Made by a program: the position numbers and the translations under genes
In this document: in pieces, positions 58,965 through 64,000 of the stretch
How the letters are laid out: every line of letters starts with the position of its first letter
Position numbering within the stretch: position 1 is the first letter of the stretch
Assembly: GCF_963931675.1 (NCBI RefSeq)
Contig: NZ_OZ007039.1
Span: 3,199,806 to 3,263,805, forward strand
Direction of reading: 5' to 3'
From: an uncultured Alistipes sp.
GTDB taxonomy: Bacteria; Bacteroidota; Bacteroidia; Bacteroidales; Rikenellaceae
Length of the DNA stretch: 64,000 nucleotides
The notes under the pieces: generated by a model
Told to the model about the DNA's origin: nothing
Database searches by the model: none
Seen by the model: only the letters and a program-made list of their open reading frames with translations

Positions 58965-61007
58965 ATGGACATGGAAAAAACCGATAAAAGGCTCCCGATC
59001 GTCGAACGCGACGAGTGGCTCCGGCCCGTCGAGGAGCAGATGAACCGCCGACACGCCCGTTACGAAGCCAAAATGGAGGCCATCGAACACGCCGCCGGAT
59101 CGATCGTCGACTACGCCAACGGGTACCGCTATTTCGGCTGGCAGTGGGACGACACGCTCGACGGATGGTGGCTCCGCGAATGGCTCCCCGGGGCGCAGGA
59201 CGTCTACGTCTTCGGCGACTTCAACAACTGGCAGCGCACCGAAATCCGAATGCACCGCGATGCCGCGGGCGTCTGGAGCGCCTTCTTCCCCGCGGCGATG
59301 TACCGCGGCCGCCTTACCCACGGATCGCTCTACAAGATCCACGTCCACGGCGACAACGGATGGATGGACCGCATCCCGGCCTACGCCCGCCGCGTGGTCC
59401 AGGACGACGCGACCAAGAACTACACCGCGCAGTTCTGGCAGCCCGCCGAGCCCTTCGACTGGCGCGGCGACAACTTCGACGCCTCGAAGAACGGGAGCCT
59501 GCTGATCTACGAGGCCCACGTCGGCATGGCCCAGGAGCGCGAAGGGGTCGGCACCTACCGCGAATTCACCGAGAAGATCCTCCCGATCATCAAGCGCGAC
59601 GGATACAACGCCGTGCAGCTCATGGCCATTGCCGAGCACCCCTACTACGGGTCGTTCGGATACCACGTGTCGAGTTTCTTCGCCCCCACGTCGCGCTGCG
59701 GGACCCCCGAGGAGCTGAAGGAGCTGATCCGACGCGCCCACGAACTCGGACTGGCCGTCATCATGGACCTCGTGCACGCCCACTACGTCAAGAACCTCAA
59801 CGAGGGGATCAACGAACTCGACGGAACCGACCACCTCTACTCGAAACCCGGCGAGGCCGGAAACCAGCCCTACTGGGATTCGAAACTCTTCGACTACGGA
59901 AAGGAGGAGGTCCAGCACTTCCTGTTGTCGAACGTCAAATACTGGCTCGACGAGTACCACTTCGACGGTTTCCGCTTCGACGGCGTCACGTCGATGATCT
60001 ACCACCACCACGGCTACGTCCCGTTCGACACCCGCGAGCGCTTCTTCGACGAGGGGGTCAACGAGGATGCCATTACCTACCTCTCGCTCGCCAACCGGCT
60101 CGTCCACGAATTCCGCCCCGCGGCCGTCACCATCGCCGAGGACGTCAGCGGAATGCCCGGGATGTGCATCCCCCTCGACGACGGAGGCATCGGCTTCGAC
60201 TACCGCCTCGGCATGGCCATCCCCGACTTCTGGATCAAGCTGCTGAAGGATGTCCCCGACGAGGACTGGAACATCTGGGAGATGTGGTCCGTAATGACCG
60301 ACCGTCTGCCCGACGTCAAGACCGTGGCCTACGCCGAGTCGCACGACCAGGCGCTCGTCGGCGACAAGACCATCGCCTTCCGGCTGATGGACAAGGAGAT
60401 GTACTTCCACATGGACCGCGCCTCCGAAAGCCTCATCATCGACCGCGGCATGGCCCTGCACAAGATGATCCGCCTGATGACCATCTCCACGGGCGGGCAG
60501 GCCTACCTCAACTTCATGGGCAACGAGTTCGGGCATCCCGAGTGGATCGACTTCCCGCGCGAAGGCAACGGGTGGAGCTATGCCCACGCCCGGCGCCAGT
60601 GGTCGCTCGCCCGAAACGGGTTTCTGCGGTACGTCTGGCTCGGGGATTTCGACCGCGCGATGATCCGCCTCATCAAGAAGTACAAGGTGCTGGCCGACGG
60701 CTACGCCTGGAACCTGCTGATGGACGAGCAGAACAAGACGATGGTCTTCTCGCACGGGCGGCTGCTCTTCGTCTTCAACTGGCACCCCACGGCCTCGATT
60801 CCCGACTACGAGCTGCCGGTGCAGGGGCCGGGCAAGTACGTGCCGGTCCTCTCCACCGACGAGAAGCGGTTCGGCGGCCAGGAGCGCCAGGCGATGGATT
60901 CCGAGCACTTCTCGTTCAATGTCGAGGACGAGGCCGGGAACAAGTACCCGCGGATCCGTATCTACAACACCTCGCGCACCGCAACGGTCTACCTCCGCAA
61001 GCGGTAG
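58965..61007 (+). CDS. 1,4-alpha-glucan branching enzyme (GH13, eukaryote-like GH13_8 type)
   Basis: A 680-residue glycogen-branching enzyme that creates alpha-1,6 links. A CBM48 domain (about 45-160, LREWLPGAQDVYVFGDFNNW) precedes the GH13 barrel (about 165-560). Catalytic motifs: GFRFDGVTSM with nucleophile Asp339, TIAEDVSG with acid/base Glu392, and AESHDQALVGDKT with transition-state Asp461. A C-terminal all-beta domain follows. Overall, the sequence and length resemble the eukaryote-type branching enzymes found in many Bacteroidota rather than E. coli GlgB. No glycogen synthase or ADP-glucose pyrophosphorylase is in the window. The alternative start at 58971 (MEKTDKR) would shorten it by two residues. 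Confidence 0.95.
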   Translation: MDMEKTDKRLPIVERDEWLRPVEEQMNRRHARYEAKMEAIEHAAGSIVDYANGYRYFGWQWDDTLDGWWLREWLPGAQDVYVFGDFNNWQRTEIRMHRDAAGVWSAFFPAAMYRGRLTHGSLYKIHVHGDNGWMDRIPAYARRVVQDDATKNYTAQFWQPAEPFDWRGDNFDASKNGSLLIYEAHVGMAQEREGVGTYREFTEKILPIIKRDGYNAVQLMAIAEHPYYGSFGYHVSSFFAPTSRCGTPEELKELIRRAHELGLAVIMDLVHAHYVKNLNEGINELDGTDHLYSKPGEAGNQPYWDSKLFDYGKEEVQHFLLSNVKYWLDEYHFDGFRFDGVTSMIYHHHGYVPFDTRERFFDEGVNEDAITYLSLANRLVHEFRPAAVTIAEDVSGMPGMCIPLDDGGIGFDYRLGMAIPDFWIKLLKDVPDEDWNIWEMWSVMTDRLPDVKTVAYAESHDQALVGDKTIAFRLMDKEMYFHMDRASESLIIDRGMALHKMIRLMTISTGGQAYLNFMGNEFGHPEWIDFPREGNGWSYAHARRQWSLARNGFLRYVWLGDFDRAMIRLIKKYKVLADGYAWNLLMDEQNKTMVFSHGRLLFVFNWHPTASIPDYELPVQGPGKYVPVLSTDEKRFGGQERQAMDSEHFSFNVEDEAGNKYPRIRIYNTSRTATVYLRKR

Positions 61008-61030
61008 CCCTGTAAAGCGAGGAGGGAGGG

Positions 61031-61121
61031 GAGAATGGAGAATGGAGAATGGAGAATGGAGAATGGAGAATGGAAAATGAGAGAATAGAGAATAAGAGAA
61101 TGGGAAATGGAGAATAAGAGA
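61031..61121. repeat. 7-bp tandem repeat downstream of the branching-enzyme gene
   Basis: Six perfect copies of GAGAATG (61031-61072), one variant copy, then degenerate continuation to about 61121. It looks like a slipped-strand microsatellite in a non-coding spacer. Confidence 0.9.
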
Positions 61122-61153
61122 AAGAGCGGGACCTTTTTCAAGGTCTCGCTCTT
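61122..61153. terminator. bidirectional terminator between the branching-enzyme and tpx genes
   Basis: AAGAGCGGGACCTT / AAGGTCTCGCTCTT (one G-U) forms a stem of 14 pairs between convergent genes. Confidence 0.8.
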
Positions 61154-61203
61154 CATTTTCCGGAACCATCCGGCTATTTCTCCGGCAACCGGCTCCGGGA
61201 AGG

Positions 61204-61713
61204 CTATTTCATCAGCGAACGCACCACGGAGAGCGCCTGCTCATAGTCGGGTTCGTGCGAAACCTCCGGGACATACTCCACGTAACGCACCGTATCGTCA
61301 CGGTCGACGACCACCACCCCGCGGGCCAGCAGCCGGAAACCTTCCAGCACGAAACCATACTTCAATCCGAAATCCAGTTCGCGATAGTCCGAAAGAACGT
61401 GTACGCGGTCGATGCCCTCCGCGGCGCAGAAACGCTTCTGCGCAAAGGGCAGGTCCACCGAGATCGACAGCACGACCACATCGTCGCCCAACCGGGCGGC
61501 ATCCCGGTTGAAACGGATGTTCTGCAACGAGCAAACCGGAGTGTCGACCGACGGGAAGATGCTGTAAATACGCACCTTGCCGTGGAAACGGTCCGACGGT
61601 ACGCATTGCAGCGATCCGTCGACGAGCGTAAACGAGGGGGCTTTCTCCCCCACTGCGCAATGCCGGCCGAGCAGCCTCACGGGCTTGCCGCCGAAAGTCA
61701 CCTGATATTCCAT
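61204..61713 (-). CDS. tpx: thiol peroxidase Tpx
   Basis: A 169-residue atypical 2-Cys peroxiredoxin that reduces peroxides with thioredoxin. The ATG at 61713 begins MEYQVTFGGKPVRLLG; the longer frame upstream is in the neighbouring gene. The peroxidatic Cys61 is in SVDTPVCSLQ and the resolving Cys96 in QKRFCAAEGI, almost identical positions to E. coli Tpx (61 and 95). SDYRELDFGLKYG (about 109-121) is also conserved. It protects this presumably anaerobic organism from oxidants. It lies 52 bases downstream of the amidohydrolase stop on the same strand. Confidence 0.96.
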   Translation of the reverse strand: MEYQVTFGGKPVRLLGRHCAVGEKAPSFTLVDGSLQCVPSDRFHGKVRIYSIFPSVDTPVCSLQNIRFNRDAARLGDDVVVLSISVDLPFAQKRFCAAEGIDRVHVLSDYRELDFGLKYGFVLEGFRLLARGVVVVDRDDTVRYVEYVPEVSHEPDYEQALSVVRSLMK

Positions 61714-61765
61714 AGTTTTCGTAAGATTAACAACGTGTTCCAACCACAAATCCGGTGCCGAAGCA

Positions 61766-63079
61766 TCATCCGGCCGTCGTGATCCGGCGCACCGCCTCGG
61801 CAACCTCTCCGTAAAGCGAGGGCAGGTCCACGCCCGCAATCCGGCGCCCCTCGACGACGATCCGGCCGTCGACCACCACCGTCTCCACGTCCGCGGCCTT
61901 GCCGCAGTAGACCAGGTTCGAAACCACGTCGTGAATCGGCTGCAGGTGGGGTTTCTGCAGGTCCACGACAATCAGGTCCGCCAGCGCGCCTTCGCGCAGC
62001 ACACCCAGTTCGCCGTCCGCATACCCCATGGCCCGGGCGCCGTTGGCCGTGGCCATGCGCAGCGCCTCCCACGCCGGAAGTGCCGTCGGGTCGCCCGTGG
62101 CGGACTTCTGCAGGAACGCCGCCGTGCGCAACTCCTCCCACATGTCCAGGTCGTTGTTCGAGCAGGTGCCGTCCGTGGCCACCGTCACCAGTGCCCCGGC
62201 CCGGCGCAGCGCCTCCACCGGAGCCACGCCGCTCGAAATCTTCATGTTGCTCTGCGGGTTGTGCGACACGGTCACGCCCCGCGCCGCCAGCGTCTCGATG
62301 TCGGACTCCGTGACGTGGACGCAGTGGGCTCCGATCGTGTGCGGGGTCAGCAGCCCCAGCGCATCGAGGTGCCCGACCGGCGTGCGGCCGTAGCGTTCGC
62401 GCACGATGCGCAACTCGTCGCGCGTCTCGGCGATATGGGTCATCATCCCGAGCCCGTAACGGTCGGCCAGCTCCTTGCCCCGCACGAGGTTCTCCGGCGA
62501 GACCGTATAGGGCGAATGGGGCGCCACGGCGATCCGCACCCGCCCGCTACCTGCGGCAGCCAGCCCGACAGCCCACTCCACCTGCGGGAAAACCTCGTCG
62601 ATGTTCGTATCGAAATAGTTGCAGCCCAGCACGGCACGGATCCCCAGCCGTTCGGCCACCTCCACGCAGCGATCCTGGAAATAGTACATGTCCACGAACG
62701 ACGTCACGCCGCCCAGCAGCATCTCGACGATCCCGAGCGTCATGCCCAGCGCCACGTCGTCGGGCGTCTGTCGCGATTCGAAGGGCCAGATATAGTCGTT
62801 GAGCCACGACATGAGCGGTATGTCGTCGGCGTAGCTGCGCTGGAGCGTCATCCCGGCATGGCAGTGGGTGTTGACGAGCCCCGGCATGACCAGCCGCCCG
62901 CGGCAGTCGATCTCGCGCAGGCCGGGATGTGCCGCACGGAACGCCGCAGCATCGTCCGCCGAGGCGGTGACCAGCGCCACCCGGTTTCCGACAACCCCCA
63001 CCCAACCCGTCAGGGTCCGGGAAGCGTCGCACGGATCGGTCATCGGCAAAACCGTAGCATTAGAAAATAGAAGCGTCAT
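61766..63079 (-). CDS. amidohydrolase, MtaD/SsnA-like (nucleoside-type deaminase family)
   Basis: A 437-residue metal-dependent TIM-barrel hydrolase. Metal ligands: NTHCHAGM (HxH, about 70-77), PHSPYTV (about 187-193), HIAETRDE (about 215-222), HCVHV (about 252-256) and TDGTCSNNDLDM (about 305-316) with the catalytic Asp. The pattern fits S-adenosylhomocysteine/5-methylthioadenosine deaminases (MtaD), and also other members such as SsnA or chlorohydrolase-like enzymes. It is followed by tpx and preceded by a DUF1573 gene 25 bases upstream. Confidence 0.88.
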   Translation of the reverse strand: MTLLFSNATVLPMTDPCDASRTLTGWVGVVGNRVALVTASADDAAAFRAAHPGLREIDCRGRLVMPGLVNTHCHAGMTLQRSYADDIPLMSWLNDYIWPFESRQTPDDVALGMTLGIVEMLLGGVTSFVDMYYFQDRCVEVAERLGIRAVLGCNYFDTNIDEVFPQVEWAVGLAAAGSGRVRIAVAPHSPYTVSPENLVRGKELADRYGLGMMTHIAETRDELRIVRERYGRTPVGHLDALGLLTPHTIGAHCVHVTESDIETLAARGVTVSHNPQSNMKISSGVAPVEALRRAGALVTVATDGTCSNNDLDMWEELRTAAFLQKSATGDPTALPAWEALRMATANGARAMGYADGELGVLREGALADLIVVDLQKPHLQPIHDVVSNLVYCGKAADVETVVVDGRIVVEGRRIAGVDLPSLYGEVAEAVRRITTAG

Positions 63080-63104
63080 AAATCGATTGGTACTTGTTTG
63101 TGAC

Positions 63105-63545
63105 TTATTGTTTCATCCGGTCGTTCCGGGCCTTGCGGGGCATCTCCCCGTCGATGGAGTTGCCCTGGACGGTGAGGATGTCCCGCCCGTCGACCGAATT
63201 CGAGTAGATCTGGATCACCTTGTTGAAGGTTCCCGGTTCGCTCTTGTGCGGTTCGTAGACGATGCGGATCACCCCCGAGTCGGCCGGAGCCACCGGACGC
63301 TTCGAAAACGAAGCCTTCAGACACGAACACGACGTGACGACCCGCAGGATCACCAGCGGCGTGGTCCCGTCGTTCACGAACCGGAACTCGTGGACCAGAT
63401 CGCCGCCGCGGCGCGGCACGTCGCCGAAATCCCACGAGGTCTCCTCCAGCCGCAGGTGTGCACCCTTTTCGTCCGCCGCCGGTTTTCCGGCATAGGCTCC
63501 CGTGAGGAGCAGACCGCCCAGAAGTGTCGACAATATCTTCTTCAT
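63105..63545 (-). CDS. short DUF1573 periplasmic protein
   Basis: A 146-residue protein with a signal peptide (LGGLLLTGAYAG). The mature part is a single DUF1573 Ig-like domain: WDFGDVPRRGGDLVHEFRFV (about 38-57) followed by LRVVTSCSCLKASF (about 67-80), with the family's Cys pair, and VIRIVYEPHKSEPGTFNKVI. The function is unknown. It is encoded between a TonB C-terminal protein and the amidohydrolase. It is the second DUF1573 protein of the window, after 8994-9824, and about half its length. Confidence 0.88.
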   Translation of the reverse strand: MKKILSTLLGGLLLTGAYAGKPAADEKGAHLRLEETSWDFGDVPRRGGDLVHEFRFVNDGTTPLVILRVVTSCSCLKASFSKRPVAPADSGVIRIVYEPHKSEPGTFNKVIQIYSNSVDGRDILTVQGNSIDGEMPRKARNDRMKQ

Positions 63546-63558
63546 ACCTCCGAAATCG

Positions 63559-64000
63559 CTAATTCAACCTGAAAACATAGGTGATCGTTCCGCCCTGCAC
63601 CGTTGCCCGGCTCTCCGTGAAGCGCGCCTTCAGGGCCGCGGCACGCGCCGCCTCGATCAACTCCGAGGCATCCGTCGTGGAACCCACCGGTTCGTAGGAG
63701 GCGCCCGTCACATGCCCCCGGGCATCCACCGTCACACGGATCACCACCTTGCCGCTCTTCCCGCCGGGATAGGCCGGGCGCGGCAGGTCGCCCACCAGTC
63801 CGCGGCCCTGCAGCCCCTTGTCGAGCTGGTCCAGGCCGTCGGGATTCAGCCCCGGGCCCTTTCCGGAGGCCTTCTCCTCCCCCTCCGGGGCCCGCGGGTT
63901 CCCGGCGTTGTCGGGTTCGTCCGCCCCGCCCCGGTTCATCTTGAAGAGCGCCTTCGGGTTCGGGGTCTGCGTCACCTCGTCCTTGCCCGCGGCCTGGGCC
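63559..64000 (-). CDS. TonB C-terminal domain protein (N-terminal part outside window)
   Basis: The C-terminal part of a protein that runs off the right edge; about 146 residues are visible. GGKSGKVVIRVTVDARGHVT (about 80-100) then TDASELIEAARAAALKARF match the TonB C-terminal domain, which contacts TonB boxes of outer-membrane receptors or serves in proteins of the TonB family. A Pro/Gly/Glu-rich linker precedes it. A GTG at 63975 could be a start, but the frame continues to the edge with a linker-like sequence, so truncation is more likely. Confidence 0.8.
   Translation of the reverse strand, partial: AQAAGKDEVTQTPNPKALFKMNRGGADEPDNAGNPRAPEGEEKASGKGPGLNPDGLDQLDKGLQGRGLVGDLPRPAYPGGKSGKVVIRVTVDARGHVTGASYEPVGSTTDASELIEAARAAALKARFTESRATVQGGTITYVFRLN

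Noticed and set aside
59015..61015. Second long plus-strand frame inside the branching-enzyme gene
   Set aside because: Its product is almost only Arg, Pro, Gly and Ala, typical of a shifted frame over GC-rich codons, while the 58965 frame has all GH13 motifs.
1..64000. Prophage, insertion sequence or tRNA genes
   Set aside because: No transposase, integrase, phage structural gene, terminal inverted repeats or cloverleaf sequence was found by reading.

Overview
The window looks like chromosome of a GC-rich member of the Bacteroidales, most probably an Alistipes-like (Rikenellaceae) gut commensal; the genus is an inference. The signs are: many genes preceded by the Bacteroidota -7 element TAnnTTTG, often with TTTG/TTG about 19-20 bases upstream; lipoproteins with acidic residues just after the lipid cysteine (SDDD-like export signals); and typical Bacteroidota families (BACON, DUF1573, DUF4293, DUF4199, DUF5689, GH97, Bacteroidota-type arginine decarboxylase). 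I see no prophage, insertion sequence, CRISPR array or tRNA.

Layout. 1-10331: a co-directional run of surface-type lipoproteins (two with leucine-rich repeats), a subtilisin-like S8 lipoprotein protease, a DUF1573 protein and a lipocalin-like lipoprotein. 10505-17311: ffh, a long-hairpin RNA candidate (6S-like), era, a TPR protein, an MFS transporter and a membrane protein. 17506-24159: a glycosyltransferase, an acyl-ACP thioesterase, a membrane protein, a DUF2975/HTH pair and a large M16 peptidase, followed by two diverged copies of a structured intergenic element. 24618-33590: a minus-strand operon of two DUF5689-type lipoproteins, a TonB-dependent receptor, a secreted EEP-fold hydrolase and a lipoprotein DNA/RNA non-specific endonuclease. 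I read it as a candidate surface system for capturing and degrading extracellular nucleic acid; it is the strongest candidate in the window for an incompletely described system.

33747-42553: DUF4293, a GT2 glycosyltransferase, DUF4199, Sua5/YciO, MltG divergent from the SRP RNA gene (ffs), a nucleotidyltransferase-like protein, then rfbA-rfbC-rfbD-rfbB for dTDP-L-rhamnose. 42739-46356: a minus-strand envelope operon (HU-CCDC81-like membrane protein, sigma-54 activator, LptE, TPR-like protein, SecG). 46576-52353: arginine decarboxylase, a small membrane protein, a PagL-like lipid A deacylase, engB and prs, with two 42-bp minisatellites in the spacers. 52354-64000: an SDR oxidoreductase, a PhnP-like metallohydrolase, GH97, TetR, a POT peptide transporter, a glycogen-branching enzyme, Tpx, an amidohydrolase, a second DUF1573 protein and a TonB C-terminal protein cut by the window edge.

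Together the genes describe a saccharolytic and proteolytic anaerobe: surface lipoproteins and TonB machinery take in polymers, GH97, POT and M16 process sugars and peptides, and the housekeeping genes (SRP, Era, EngB, Prs, SecG, LptE) serve protein export, ribosome assembly and outer-membrane biogenesis. Function calls rest on reading the translated sequence, since no database search was possible.
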